Positions 43,662 to 55,549 of a stretch of 64,000 nt of DNA are shown in pieces (the stretch's first letter is position 1; the number at the start of each line of letters is the position of its first letter). The translations under genes and the position numbers were made by a program. Source of the DNA: Pseudomonas sp. P818 (lineage in GTDB: Bacteria; Pseudomonadota; Gammaproteobacteria; Pseudomonadales; Pseudomonadaceae); the NCBI RefSeq assembly GCF_000418555.1, contig NZ_ATKM01000005.1, forward strand, positions 930,001 to 994,000, in the 5' to 3' direction. The notes beneath the pieces are model-generated. The model was not told the origin of the DNA. It did not search any database and saw only the letters and a list, made by a program, of their open reading frames with translations.

Positions 43662-44786
43662 TCAGCCGCGGTAGTAGCGCTGCGGCACGAACGGCGTCTT
43701 GGCCACTTTCATCGCCACGCGCTTGCCGCGCACCACGGCCCAGACGTCGCTGTCGACGGCGGCGTGGCTGGCGTTGACGTAACCCATGGCCACCGGTGCG
43801 CCGAGGGTCGGGCCGAAGCCTCCGCTGCACACCTGGCCGATCACGGTGCCATCGGCGTCGACGATTTCCGCGCCTTCACGCACTGGCACGCGCTCCTGCG
43901 GCAGCAGGCCGACGCGCTTGCGCGCCACGCCTTTTTGCTGCTGCTCGAACACGCGCTCGGCGCCCGGGAAGTTGCCGGCGCGCTCGCCATCTGCGCGGCG
44001 TACCTTGGAGATCGCCCACAGCAGGCTGGCTTCGATCGGCGTGGTGGCGCTGCTCATATCGTGGCCGTACAGGCACAGGCCGGCTTCCAGGCGCAGCGAG
44101 TCACGCGCGCCCAGGCCGATCGCCTCGACTTCGGCTTCGGCCAGCAGGCTGCGCGCCAGGGTTTCGGCCTGGTCGACGGCGACGGAAATCTCGAAGCCGT
44201 CTTCGCCGGTGTAGCCGCTGCGGCTGACGATGCATTCGCTGCCCAGCAGGCGTACGCGGGCGACCTGCATGAAGGTCATCTTGCTCACTTCCGGCGCCAG
44301 GCGGGCCAGCACGTCTGCTGCTTTCGGGCCTTGCAGGGCGAGCAGGGCGCGCTCTTCGAACAGGCACTCGATCTGGCACTGGTCGCCGATGTGCTTTTTC
44401 AGGTGGGCCAGGTCCTGATCCTTGCAGGCGGCATTGACCACCAGGTACAGGGTGTCGTCGCCGAGGTTGGCGACCATCAGGTCGTCGAGGATGCCGCCCT
44501 GGGCGTCGGTGAACATGGCGTAGCGCTGCGTGCCCACCGGCAGGTCGATGATGTCCACCGGTATCAGGGTTTCCAGGGCGCGCGCGGCGTGCTCGCCACG
44601 CAGCAGGATCTGGCCCATGTGCGACACGTCGAACAGGCCGGCGGCGTCGCGGGTGTGCAGATGCTCCTTCATCACACCCAGCGGGTACTGCACGGGCATG
44701 TCATAGCCGGCGAAGGGCACCATGCGCGCGCCGAGTTCGATGTGCAGGGCGTGCAGCGGAGTCTTGGCGAGGGTTTCAGTGGTCAT
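43662..44786 (-). CDS. gcvT: glycine cleavage system T protein (aminomethyltransferase)
   Basis: A 374-residue tetrahydrofolate-dependent enzyme. It takes the aminomethyl group from lipoyl-GcvH, releasing ammonia and giving methylene-THF. Signatures are ARMVPFAGYDMPVQYPLGVM, AGLFDVSHMGQILLRG (catalytic Asp region), SRSGYTGEDGFEIS and LRLEAGLCLYGHDM. The length is standard. It is the third gene of gcvH-gcvP-gcvT, but about 175 bases with two hairpin repeats separate it from gcvP, so its expression may be lower or independent. Confidence 0.96.
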   Translation of the reverse strand: MTTETLAKTPLHALHIELGARMVPFAGYDMPVQYPLGVMKEHLHTRDAAGLFDVSHMGQILLRGEHAARALETLIPVDIIDLPVGTQRYAMFTDAQGGILDDLMVANLGDDTLYLVVNAACKDQDLAHLKKHIGDQCQIECLFEERALLALQGPKAADVLARLAPEVSKMTFMQVARVRLLGSECIVSRSGYTGEDGFEISVAVDQAETLARSLLAEAEVEAIGLGARDSLRLEAGLCLYGHDMSSATTPIEASLLWAISKVRRADGERAGNFPGAERVFEQQQKGVARKRVGLLPQERVPVREGAEIVDADGTVIGQVCSGGFGPTLGAPVAMGYVNASHAAVDSDVWAVVRGKRVAMKVAKTPFVPQRYYRG

Positions 44787-44848
44787 CGGGAAATTCCTTC
44801 AGAAGGTCCGGCGCTGTTAGCGGCGGGCGTTTCGTGAAACGGCTTGAG

Positions 44849-44950
44849 GTAGCCCGGATGCAATCCGGGAGCTTTTCACGGCTTCCCCGGATTGCATCCG
44901 GGCTACGGCTGGAAACGGAACTGTCCCCTCTCCCGAAAGCGGGAGAGGGG
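44849..44950. repeat. two hairpin repeats between gcvP and gcvT
   Basis: GTAGCCCGGATGCAATCCGG ... GGATTGCATCCGGGCTACG (44849-44907) is the cleanest copy of the family. It is followed by the near-perfect hairpin CCCCTCTCCC-GAAAGC-GGGAGAGGGG (44925-44950). Both lie within the gcv operon. Confidence 0.85.
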
Positions 44951-44961
44951 AGGCAAGCGCA

Positions 44962-47814
<2,853 letters not shown>

Positions 47815-47823
47815 GGCGGTCAC

Positions 47824-48207
47824 TCAGGCGTCGGCGTTGGCGTTCAACAGACGATCATAGCCGGCCTTGTCCAGCAGGTCGGCGAGCACGGCGTTGTCGG
47901 CCAGGCGCACGCGGAAGAACCACGCCTTGTCCAGCGGCGATTCGTTGACCAGCTCCGGGCTGCCTTCCAGGTCGGCGTTGATTTCGACGATCTCGCCGTC
48001 CAGCGGCATGACGATGTTGCTGGCGGCCTTCACCGACTCCAGCACTGCCACTTCTTCGCCCTGGGCGTAGGCCTTCACTTCCGGCAGCTGTACGTACACC
48101 ACGTCGCCGAGCGCGTCCTGGGCGTAATGGGTGATGCCGACGGTAACCAGACCATCGTTGTCCAGACGCAGCCATTCGTGATCGGCGGTGAAACGCAACT
48201 CGCTCAT
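47824..48207 (-). CDS. gcvH: glycine cleavage system H protein
   Basis: A 127-residue lipoyl carrier. The lipoylated lysine is Lys60 in VAVLESVKAASN, with the usual N-terminus RFTADHEWLRLDNDGLVTVG and the family tail. It shuttles the aminomethyl group and reducing equivalents between GcvP, GcvT and lipoamide dehydrogenase. First gene of the operon; gcvP starts 9 bases after its stop. A GcsR-like activator gene lies about 1.1 kb upstream. Confidence 0.97.
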   Translation of the reverse strand: MSELRFTADHEWLRLDNDGLVTVGITHYAQDALGDVVYVQLPEVKAYAQGEEVAVLESVKAASNIVMPLDGEIVEINADLEGSPELVNESPLDKAWFFRVRLADNAVLADLLDKAGYDRLLNANADA

Positions 48208-48538
48208 GTCAACTCCTCAGGGGTAAAGATGTCCGCTTCTTGGGTGGCGGGCAGGTGGGCAGGCGTTTGCAATGCCAGTGCCAATGATAAAAAACCCAAT
48301 AAAATCAAATGCTTATATAGATTTTCAGCGGCGGTAAGCCATGCTCTGGAACGATATCGATACGAAACCATGCGTCGCAAATGGAAAAGTTTGCGTCGCA
48401 CGAGCCGCGGCGCGGCCTGCAGGTATTTGTTGCTAAATCGTTACGGTGGATCGATATCGATACAGCATATGGCTGGAACCGCTCAGAGGATCGAAGGTCG
48501 GTAACTGGGAGGCTTCATCGACAAGGAGATAGATCGAC
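48208..48538. promoter_or_regulatory. divergent gcvH/sodC promoter region with two direct palindromic repeats
   Basis: No gene. CGATATCGATAC occurs at 48352-48363 and again at 48452-48463, exactly 100 bases apart; with flanks the match is GGA(A/T)CGATATCGATAC. The core is palindromic (ATCGATATCGAT in the second copy). The region is AT-rich near 48290-48330. I see no glycine riboswitch-like paired aptamers. Confidence 0.5.
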
Positions 48539-49090
48539 ATGAAACCCCTGATTCCCCTGGCATTCGCGCTGTTTGGCGCCACCAGTCTGCAGGCCAGCGA
48601 GACGGTTACCGTGACGCTGGAGCAGGCCACGGAGAAAGGTACTGGCGCATCCATCGGCACCGTGACCATCAGCCAGTCGGCCTACGGGCTGGTATTCACC
48701 CCTGATCTGCAGGGGCTGGAACCTGGCGTGCATGGCTTTCACGTGCACACCGAGCCCAACTGCAACGCCGCGGAGGTGGATGGCAAGCTGACGCCGGCCG
48801 GCGCAGCAGGTGGCCACTGGGACCCGCAGAATGCCGGACGCCATGGCTTCCCCTGGGAAGACAATGCCCACTTGGGCGACCTGCCCGCACTGCTGGTGAC
48901 CGAGGACGGCAAGGCCAGCCAGCCGGTGCTGGCGCCACGGCTCAAGAGCCTGCAGGACCTGCACAATCGTTCGCTGATGATTCACGCTGGCGGCGACAAC
49001 CACGCCGATCATCCGCAGCCGCTGGGCGGTGGCGGGGCGCGTGTGGCCTGTGGGGTGATCAAGGTGCCCACCAGCACCACGCCGATCTGA
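48539..49090 (+). CDS. sodC: periplasmic Cu/Zn superoxide dismutase
   Basis: A 183-residue secreted enzyme. Signal peptide [19 protein letters not shown]; copper ligands in [13 protein letters not shown], zinc/copper ligands in [20 protein letters not shown] and the downstream HLGDLP aspartate; the C-terminal half has [19 protein letters not shown] and ARVACG, which forms the disulfide with the earlier cysteine. AAGGAG lies 8 bases before the ATG. It removes superoxide in the periplasm. Confidence 0.95.
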   Translation: MKPLIPLAFALFGATSLQASETVTVTLEQATEKGTGASIGTVTISQSAYGLVFTPDLQGLEPGVHGFHVHTEPNCNAAEVDGKLTPAGAAGGHWDPQNAGRHGFPWEDNAHLGDLPALLVTEDGKASQPVLAPRLKSLQDLHNRSLMIHAGGDNHADHPQPLGGGGARVACGVIKVPTSTTPI

Positions 49091-49106
49091 CTCAACGCCG
49101 AGAATC

Positions 49107-49270
49107 GTAGGGTGGGTTAGCGGCGCCAATAGGTGAGTTCTCAGGCACTGCGGTCGTGGTGCGCCGCGTAACCCACCGGGCGATCTTCCGCGTTGCGCCG
49201 ATGGTGGGTTACGGCGCATCGGGACCTTCGGGGGCCTCAGTATTTGCGACAGGCGCCTAACCCACCCTAC
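49107..49270. repeat. 164-bp MITE-like element with terminal inverted repeats
   Basis: The left end GTAGGGTGGGTTAGCGGCGCC and right end GGCGCCTAACCCACCCTAC are inverted repeats of about 19 bases with one extra base; the inside repeats GTAACCCACC/GGTGGGTTACG. Shorter relatives begin at 8832 and 15969. It sits between convergent sodC and the GcsR-like gene. (The left end is quoted in part: GTAGGGTGGGTTAG then CGGCGCC.). Confidence 0.75.
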
Positions 49271-49302
49271 AAGGGCGAGTGGTCCGCTTGTTAAGCCTGG
49301 CC

Positions 49303-50823
49303 TTAATGCTTGCCCGGAATCCCGTACTTGCGCAGGCGCTTGGCGATGGCCGTGTGCGAGGTGCCCAGGCGTGCGGCCAGCTGGCGGCTGGAGGGGTGGC
49401 TGTCGTAGAGCTTTTCCAGTAGCGCCTTCTCGTACTCGTCCATGGCCTGTTCCAGGCTGGCGACTTCTCCTTCGACCTTCGGCGCCACTTCGGTGCCGGC
49501 GATATCCAGATCGTCCATCTCCACCCAGTTGCTGTCGCAGATGGCGGCAGCGCGGAAGATCACGTTCTGCAACTGGCGCACGTTGCCCGGCCAACGCCCG
49601 GCCAGCAGGGCGGGGAAGGTGGTCGGCGCCAGGCGGCAGGGCAGGCGCTGGATCTGCGCGCAGGCCTGGGCCATGAAGTGCTGGGCCAGCAGCAGGATGT
49701 CCTGGCCGCGCTCGCGCAGCGGCGGCACTTCCAGATTGAGCACGTTGAGGCGGTAGAACAGGTCTTCGCGGAAGCTGCCTTCGGCCACCATCTTTTCCAG
49801 GTCGCGGTGGGTGGCGCTGAGGATACGCACGTCCACCTTCACCTCGCGGTCGCCACCGACGCGGCGGAAGCTGCCGTCGCTCAAAAAGCGCAGCAGCTTG
49901 GCCTGCAGATAGGGCGACATCTCGCCGATTTCGTCGAGAAACACCGTGCCCTGGTTGGCCAGCTCCAACAGCCCCGGTTTGCCGCCGCGCTGGGCTCCGG
50001 TAAAGGCGCCGGGGGCGTAGCCGAACAGTTCGCTCTCGGCCAGGTTCTCCGGCAGGGCGGCGCAGTTCAGGGCGAGGAAGGGCGCATTGCGGCGCACGCT
50101 GACGGTATGACAGGCGCGTGCCACCAGCTCCTTGCCGGTACCGGTTTCGCCATGGATCAAGAGCGGTGCGTCGAGCGACGCCACGCGCAGGGCGCGGGCT
50201 TTGAGCGCACGAATCGGAGCGGACTCGCCGAGCAGCGAGTCGAAGCCCTCGGCATGATCATGATGCAGCGCGGCCAGGCGCTGGCCCATGCGGCTCGGGG
50301 CGTAAAGGGTGAGCAGGCCGCCGGTCAGGCGACCGTCCTCGGTGATCGGCTGGGCGTCGAGCAGCAGCGGCTGGCCGGCGAAATGCACCTCGCGCAGTGG
50401 CTGATGGAAGCCGGCGGCGAGCAGCGATTGCTGCAGTGCGTCATCGGCGAACAGCGCGGCGATACTCAGGCCTTCGGGCGTGCGGCCGCACAGCTCCACC
50501 AGCGCCGGGTTGGCCAGCAGCACGGTGGCGCGGTCATCCACCGCCAGCACCGGGTCGGGCATGGCCGCGAGTAGGGCATCGAGCTGCAGGCGGCGACGCT
50601 GGCCGGGCAGAATGTCCACCACCTCCACGCTCTGCACGCCGTGCACCTGCAGCAGCGCGCCGCGCAACTCCTCAAGCACCGCGGCGCTCAGGGTCGGTGC
50701 ATCGATATAGACGTTTGGCGGTACCATCTCCACCGCATCGAGGTTCAGATTGCGCCCGCCGAGCAGTGCCAGGACTTCCTGGGTGATGCCGACGCGGTCG
50801 ATGAAACTGACGTGGATGCGCAT
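49303..50823 (-). CDS. gcsR: TyrR-family sigma-54 activator, GcsR-like
   Basis: A 506-residue regulator: ACT-like N-terminus ([20 protein letters not shown], 1-70), PAS domain (about 75-185), AAA+ domain (about 205-430) and a Fis/TyrR helix-turn-helix ([20 protein letters not shown]). The AAA+ has Walker A GETGTGKE, an intact GAFTGA loop ([10 protein letters not shown]) and Walker [11 protein letters not shown], so it can activate sigma-54 RNA polymerase, unlike TyrR of E. coli. Closeness to gcvHPT and the ACT domain point to GcsR, the glycine-responsive activator of glycine cleavage genes; PhhR differs in its N-terminus. The symbol is tentative. Confidence 0.7.
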   Translation of the reverse strand: MRIHVSFIDRVGITQEVLALLGGRNLNLDAVEMVPPNVYIDAPTLSAAVLEELRGALLQVHGVQSVEVVDILPGQRRRLQLDALLAAMPDPVLAVDDRATVLLANPALVELCGRTPEGLSIAALFADDALQQSLLAAGFHQPLREVHFAGQPLLLDAQPITEDGRLTGGLLTLYAPSRMGQRLAALHHDHAEGFDSLLGESAPIRALKARALRVASLDAPLLIHGETGTGKELVARACHTVSVRRNAPFLALNCAALPENLAESELFGYAPGAFTGAQRGGKPGLLELANQGTVFLDEIGEMSPYLQAKLLRFLSDGSFRRVGGDREVKVDVRILSATHRDLEKMVAEGSFREDLFYRLNVLNLEVPPLRERGQDILLLAQHFMAQACAQIQRLPCRLAPTTFPALLAGRWPGNVRQLQNVIFRAAAICDSNWVEMDDLDIAGTEVAPKVEGEVASLEQAMDEYEKALLEKLYDSHPSSRQLAARLGTSHTAIAKRLRKYGIPGKH

Positions 50824-50896
50824 TGATGATGGTCGAAATGGGCGAACAGGCGGCGATTATGCCTGCTCTGCCGCGCATGAGGAAAAGGGCAACACC

Positions 50897-51094
50897 GTGA
50901 GCACAGAAAAACCGAGCCGCGCCGACTACCACCGCGAGCACCAGGCACGCGCCGAAGCCGAGGCCCAGCGCCTGCTGGCGCGCAGGGCCGAGCTGCAGGG
51001 GCGCTGGCTGCCCTGGGTGGCCCAGGAGCTGTACCAGCTCAGCCCGCCTGAGTTCGCCAATATGGTGCGGCGGGAGTTGCAGCGCCTGGCGTAG
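50897..51094 (+). CDS. small charged protein of unknown function
   Basis: A 65-residue protein from a GTG at 50897: STEKPSRADYHREHQARAEA, EAQRLLARRAELQGRWLPWV, AQELYQLSPPEFANMVRREL. The first half is a strongly charged helix, the second ends in an amphipathic helix. AAGGGC lies 8 bases upstream. The well-formed helical pattern suggests a real gene, but I recognise no family. It is divergent from the GcsR-like gene. Confidence 0.6.
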   Translation: MSTEKPSRADYHREHQARAEAEAQRLLARRAELQGRWLPWVAQELYQLSPPEFANMVRRELQRLA

Positions 51095-51118
51095 CCCGCC
51101 ACGCCGCAACGCACACCC

Positions 51119-51283
51119 GTAGGAGCGGCTTCAGCCGCGATGCTGTGAGCGTCCCGGATTGCATCTGAACGATGTGCCGGACAAAAGCATCAGGGCGGTT
51201 TGGGCAGCGGTAGAAGTTCTAATCGCGGCTGAAGCCGCTCCCACAAGTCTCCCCCCATCTGTGGGAGGGGCTTCAGCCGCGCC
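51119..51283. repeat. REP elements in inverted arrangement
   Basis: GTAGGAGCGGCTTCAGCCGC (51119) and an inverted pair, TCGCGGCTGAAGCCGCTCCC (51223) facing GTGGGAGGGGCTTCAGCCGC (51261), are classical Pseudomonas REP sequences. They follow the small gene at 50897. Confidence 0.85.
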
Positions 51284-51300
51284 CCTTCGTATCCTGCGCC

Positions 51301-51999
51301 CTAAGCCCGCTTGCGCACACAGCGGCTCATATCCACCTTGCCCACATAGGGGTTGCCCCAGCCCATCACGCAGGCTACCTGCTGGTTGCGCTGCTGCTCC
51401 CAGGGTTTGACCGGGTAAGCCTTGCTCCAGGCTTCATAGAGCTGGCGATCCTGTTTCGACAGGCGCAGCTGGTAGCGGTCGGACATATAGAAGTAGGTGC
51501 GTGCGATCATGCCGCGGATCGCCGCGCGCGGCATCACCTTGCGCGCCTTGAAATCCACCACCGTCTCGCATTGCCCGTACTGATGCGGTTTCTGCGGCAG
51601 CCAGGCGAAGCTGTAGTTGCTGCGGTCGCCATTCACCTCGCCGATGCTCGGCACCAGGTTGTGCAGGTCGGCCTCGGCCTTGCGGAACTGCGCATCGTTG
51701 GCCGCGCAGTTCTTGCGGCCGCCTTTCTGCCAGCACTGGCGCTGATGGCCGATCACCCAGGCCGGGACGATATGCTCCCACTCGATGCGCTGGGCGCGAC
51801 CCGCGTTCTTGCGCGGCGTGTAGCCACAGGATTTCAGGTCGACCCGATTGCCGCTGTACTTGCAGCCGCAATAGAACTCGGTGGACTGCTTGGCATACAG
51901 CGGCCAGGCCAGGCGCTTGGCCTCGGCGAAGGTGGCGGGTGCGGCATGCAGGGAGAGGGTTGTGAAACAGCAGAGCAGGGGGAGTAGGTATCGAATCAT
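51301..51999 (-). CDS. endA: endonuclease I (periplasmic/secreted DNase)
   Basis: A 232-residue nuclease with signal peptide MIRYLLPLLCCFTTLSLHA. The catalytic region is RAQRIEWEHIVPAWVIGHQR with the beta-beta-alpha-metal histidine and NLVPSIGEVNGDRSNYSF with the metal-binding asparagine. Eight cysteines in the mature part (YCGCKYSG, KSCGYTP, QCWQ, NCAAN, QCETV, ACVMG, RCVRK) suggest disulfides, as in EndA/Vvn. It degrades external or periplasmic DNA. Confidence 0.94.
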   Translation of the reverse strand: MIRYLLPLLCCFTTLSLHAAPATFAEAKRLAWPLYAKQSTEFYCGCKYSGNRVDLKSCGYTPRKNAGRAQRIEWEHIVPAWVIGHQRQCWQKGGRKNCAANDAQFRKAEADLHNLVPSIGEVNGDRSNYSFAWLPQKPHQYGQCETVVDFKARKVMPRAAIRGMIARTYFYMSDRYQLRLSKQDRQLYEAWSKAYPVKPWEQQRNQQVACVMGWGNPYVGKVDMSRCVRKRA

Positions 52000-52080
52000 G
52001 GGGCGGCAGAGTAGCCGTCACCGCTGACGATGTGAAGATAGAAAATTTATGTTTTTCAAAGACTTATATGATGGCAAAGC

Positions 52081-52102
52081 GCCCTCCTCGAGCGAGGAGG
52101 GC
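52081..52102 (-). terminator. hairpin downstream of the symporter gene
   Basis: GCCCTCCTC and GAGGAGGGC form a perfect 9-bp stem with a 4-base loop just after the symporter stop. The T-run after it (GCTTTG) is weak. Confidence 0.55.
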
Positions 52103-52110
52103 ACCAGGCG

Positions 52111-53562
52111 TCAGGCATTGGCCGAGGCGGTGATGGCCTGCACGCTCGCGCCGCGGTCGCGGCTGAACTGCGGCATCAGCGAGCCGATCAGCATGCCCGC
52201 CAGGCTGATCAGCAGACCGGCCAGCTGCGGCGGCCAGAAATCGCCTTCCTGATAGGTCAGCTCCAGGGCAATCCAGCTCGACAGGCCCAGAATGATGGCC
52301 AGCAGCGCGCCCTGAGTGGTCGCACGCTTCCAGAACAGGCCGGCGAAAAGCGGCACTACGGCGGCCACCAGCGTCACCTTGTAGGCGTTGCCGACCATCT
52401 CGTAGATGCTCGCCGTGGAGTGCAGGGCGAATACCGAAGTTGCAATGGTCATCGCCACCACGCTCACGCGCATGGCCAGCAGGAACTGGCGGTCGCTCAT
52501 CGCCGGTACGAAGTTCTTCAGAATGTTCTCGGTGAAGGTCACCGACGGCGCCAGCAGCGTGCCCGAGGCGGTGGACATGATCGCCGACAGCAGCGCACCG
52601 AAGAACATCACCTGAGCGAACAGCGGCGTACGCTCCATGATCAGGTGCGGCAGGATCATCTGCGCGTCCTCGGCCAGCCACTTCTGCACCATCGCCGGGT
52701 CGATCAGCGAGGCGGCGTAAGTGAGGAAGATCGGCAGCATGCAGAACGACAGGTAGAAGACCGCACCGGCCATCGAGGCACGCGCGGCGATGTTCTCGGT
52801 CTTGGCCGACATCACCCGGGCATACACGTCCTGCTGCGGGATGGAGCCGAGCATCAGGGTCACCGCCGTGGCAATGAAGGCGACGATATCCCTTGGTTCG
52901 AAGGCATGCATGAAGGTGAACTTGCCCTCTGCTGCGGCATGGCTGATCACCACGTCGGCGCCGCCGGCCATGTCGCCGATCAGCCACGTCAGGTACACCA
53001 GGCCGAGGACGATGATGATCATCTGCACGAAGTCGGTCAGCGCCACCGACCACATGCCGCCGAACAGGGTGTAGAGCAGCACGATGCCCGTGCCGATCAG
53101 CATCCCCTGGGTGGTGCTGATGGAGCCGTCGGAGAGCACGTTGAACACCACGCCCAGTGCGGTCAGCTGCGCCGCAACCCAGCCCAGGTAGGAGCCGATG
53201 ATCACCAGGCTGGTGAAGATCTCCACGTGCGGCCCAAAGCGCTTGCGGAAGAAGTCGCCGATGGTCAGCAGGTTCATGCGGTACAGCGGACGGGCGAAGA
53301 TCAGGCCCACCAGCATCAGGCAGCCGAAGGAGCCGAACGGGTCCTCGACGATACCGGCGAAGCCTTCCTCGATGAAGGTAGCAGGAATGCCCAGCAGCGC
53401 TTCGGAGCCGAACCAGGTGGCGAACACCATGGCTGCGACCAGAGGGAAGGACATGCTCCTGCCGCCGGCGGCGAAATCCTTGGAGTTTTTGACGCGAGTG
53501 GATGCATAGAAGCCGACACCGACGGTGAACAGCAGGTAGATCGCAACAAACCAGATCAGCAT
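52111..53562 (-). CDS. sodium:solute symporter (SSS family)
   Basis: A 483-residue inner-membrane protein with about 13 helices. Family motifs are ASTRVKNSKDFAAGGRSMSF, FGSEALLGIPATFIEEGFAG, GGMWSVALTDFVQMIIIVLG and FFGALLSAIMSTASGTLLAP, the last holding the Na2-site serine/threonine. SSS members take up amino acids, sugars, organic acids or proline with sodium. The substrate is not evident and no metabolic genes adjoin. The ATG is at 53562. Confidence 0.9.
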   Translation of the reverse strand: MLIWFVAIYLLFTVGVGFYASTRVKNSKDFAAGGRSMSFPLVAAMVFATWFGSEALLGIPATFIEEGFAGIVEDPFGSFGCLMLVGLIFARPLYRMNLLTIGDFFRKRFGPHVEIFTSLVIIGSYLGWVAAQLTALGVVFNVLSDGSISTTQGMLIGTGIVLLYTLFGGMWSVALTDFVQMIIIVLGLVYLTWLIGDMAGGADVVISHAAAEGKFTFMHAFEPRDIVAFIATAVTLMLGSIPQQDVYARVMSAKTENIAARASMAGAVFYLSFCMLPIFLTYAASLIDPAMVQKWLAEDAQMILPHLIMERTPLFAQVMFFGALLSAIMSTASGTLLAPSVTFTENILKNFVPAMSDRQFLLAMRVSVVAMTIATSVFALHSTASIYEMVGNAYKVTLVAAVVPLFAGLFWKRATTQGALLAIILGLSSWIALELTYQEGDFWPPQLAGLLISLAGMLIGSLMPQFSRDRGASVQAITASANA

Positions 53563-53966
53563 TGGATGAATACCAGTGGCTCGCCCGTCGTCCGGCGTGA
53601 GCGATGCCCGCTAGGCCGCCTGGACAGACAGAATTGTTGTTTTCATGGCGCGTCACGACTGGCGAGAGACGCCGGCAGGCGTCCGCGGTCATCTGCCGCA
53701 ACGGGCGAGCAGTCTGCCAAAGCCGTAAAATATGTCAAACAGATAAAAGCCTGCGGACCGGAAAAAACGATAAACGACGAGCCTCAAGCAACGGCAATCG
53801 CGCAGAATCCGCGTAGCGTATCCAGATAGGCGGCAAGCGTTGTTGATATTTTACGACTACGCCCGACCCGCAGCGCCGGTCTTCAACTGCCCGACACCAC
53901 GGGCGCAAGCGCAGCTTCGCGTTCGCCTAGACAGTGCAAGGCAAGGCGCTGCGGGGCGGTACCTTG
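53563..53966. other. non-coding region between the symporter and MscS-type genes
   Basis: About 400 bases without a supported gene; it holds the upstream region of the symporter. A TTGACATAT stretch on the minus strand (near 53730-53738) could be a -35 box, but no -10 at proper spacing is visible. No repeat of the window's families is present. Confidence 0.35.
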
Positions 53967-55103
53967 CTAGCTGAACCTGGGCAGGCGCTGATCCCCGGTG
54001 CTGTCGTCGGTATCGGTATCGGCATGCTGCGGCAGGCCGGCGACCTTGAGTGTTGGCATCCTCTCGCCTACCAAACGCAGATCGCGACGGGGCAGGGCGA
54101 AGCGCACGTCCAATTCGCGCAGGGCATCGAGCAGTTGCAGATTGATCTCCTGCTGGATGTCCATGTACTGGTTGTAGTCAGAGCTGAGGACGATATACAC
54201 CACCTCGAAGGTCAACTGGCTTTCGTCGAAGCCGAGAAAGTGCGCGCGGTCGAACCTGGCCTTGGGGGTGGCGCGGATGATATCGCCGACCTTCTCCGCT
54301 ACCTGACGGACCTTGTCGCTTGGTGTGTCGTAACTGATGCCGAACTTGAAGACGATACGGCGGGTATTCATTCGCTTGTAGTTATGCACGATCTGCCGCA
54401 GCAGATCGGCATTGGCGCACACCACCTGTTCACCGCTGAGGCTGCGGATGCGCGTGGTCTTCAGGCCGATATGCTCGATGGTGCCGGCCACCTCGCCGAA
54501 TACCACGAAATCGCCGATCTCGAAGGGCTTGTCGACGCCGATGGACAGCGAGGCGAAGACATCGCTGAGCACCGTCTGCACCGCCAGCGCCACGGCGATA
54601 CCGCCGACCCCCAGGCTGGCCACCAGCGCGGTGATATCCACACCCAGGTTGGCCAGGATCGACAGCAGCATCACCGACCACACCACGATCAGGATCATGA
54701 TGCTGATGATGGTGGTCATCACCGGGTTGTAGGCGCCGCTCTTCTTCATCACCAGGCTGCGAGACCACAGGCGCACGCCGGTATCGACCCACAGCGCCAC
54801 CTGCAAGGCCAGTGCGACGAACCAGGTATGGCTCAGCGCGCTTTGCCAACTGCCGGGCAGCTCCGGAAGGCGCAACGCCAGCAGCAGTGAAAAGGCCAGC
54901 AGCAACACGCGGCTGGTACGGCCGATCACCACCGCCACGAAGTGCGGCCAACTGCCGTCCTGATCCTTCGACCAGGCCATCAACCGCTTGTGCAGCGCGC
55001 CGACCACGGCACGCAACACGCTGTAGATCAGCGCCGTGGCGACCACCACAATCGCCACGTTGAGCCAGAGATCGCGGTCAAGCCAGATGTTCCACTGTTC
55101 CAT
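53967..55103 (-). CDS. MscS-family mechanosensitive channel (small-type, YbdG-like)
   Basis: A 378-residue protein with four or five N-terminal helices and the MscS pore helix LVASLGVGGIAVALAVQTVL near residue 165, followed by the beta domain DKPFEIGDFVVFGEVAGTIE and the family motif KTTRIRSLSGEQVVCANADL. The C-terminal cytosolic domain ends near 360 with an acidic tail (DTDTDDSTGD). It opens under membrane tension to release solutes in hypo-osmotic shock. It is the last core gene before the accessory insertion. Confidence 0.93.
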   Translation of the reverse strand: MEQWNIWLDRDLWLNVAIVVVATALIYSVLRAVVGALHKRLMAWSKDQDGSWPHFVAVVIGRTSRVLLLAFSLLLALRLPELPGSWQSALSHTWFVALALQVALWVDTGVRLWSRSLVMKKSGAYNPVMTTIISIMILIVVWSVMLLSILANLGVDITALVASLGVGGIAVALAVQTVLSDVFASLSIGVDKPFEIGDFVVFGEVAGTIEHIGLKTTRIRSLSGEQVVCANADLLRQIVHNYKRMNTRRIVFKFGISYDTPSDKVRQVAEKVGDIIRATPKARFDRAHFLGFDESQLTFEVVYIVLSSDYNQYMDIQQEINLQLLDALRELDVRFALPRRDLRLVGERMPTLKVAGLPQHADTDTDDSTGDQRLPRFS

Positions 55104-55500
55104 CGCCAGGGGCCTCCAGAAAAGGACGTATAGATTTCTGGTGGCATTGGGGGGCAGAAGTTCCGGGGAATAATTGGTCTCGGTTGGTTCAGCTAGCGTG
55201 ATCCACGTCTGCGAGAGTCCTTTCGGCCAAACCTTTCAAACGCTCAGAAACGCCCAGCTTTGCTGGCCTTTCCGTCCCGCCAGTGCGGCATTTTTCTCTA
55301 TCCCTTGCATTGATTTCGACACTTTTTCGACTCGTTGCTTTGCCTGTCTTGCGCGGCACCTAGCGTTCCGTGTATATCTATCCAGTAGTATTGAGAGCGT
55401 GGAGCGTGGAGGTCAAGCGAATACGCCTTGGCTCATGAGTCACTTTATAACTTTTTTGAAAAATAGCGTTTTTTATTTTTCAGATCAGTGCTTTTCTTAG
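55104..55500. other. left flank of the accessory insertion, no gene
   Basis: No convincing coding sequence. Base composition falls to AT-rich from about 55380. GAAAAATA/TATTTTTC (about 55459-55481) forms an 8-bp inverted repeat. CCAAACCTTTCAAACGCTCA and following GAAACG (55227-55252) resemble a segment right of the insertion (57835-57873). An integron attI is not recognisable. Confidence 0.45.
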
Positions 55501-55549
55501 TTATATCGCCTTCCATCCTATTGGATTAGTACGGAAGACTATCACTGCT

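Noticed and set aside
48208..48340. Possible glycine riboswitch upstream of gcvH
   Set aside because: No paired aptamer-like stems or linker seen; the leader is short and AT-rich.
55440..55500. attI or a second attC left of the cassette
   Set aside because: The inverted repeat here (GAAAAATA/TATTTTTC) lacks outer and inner boxes and extrahelical bases; it is only an AT-rich hairpin.
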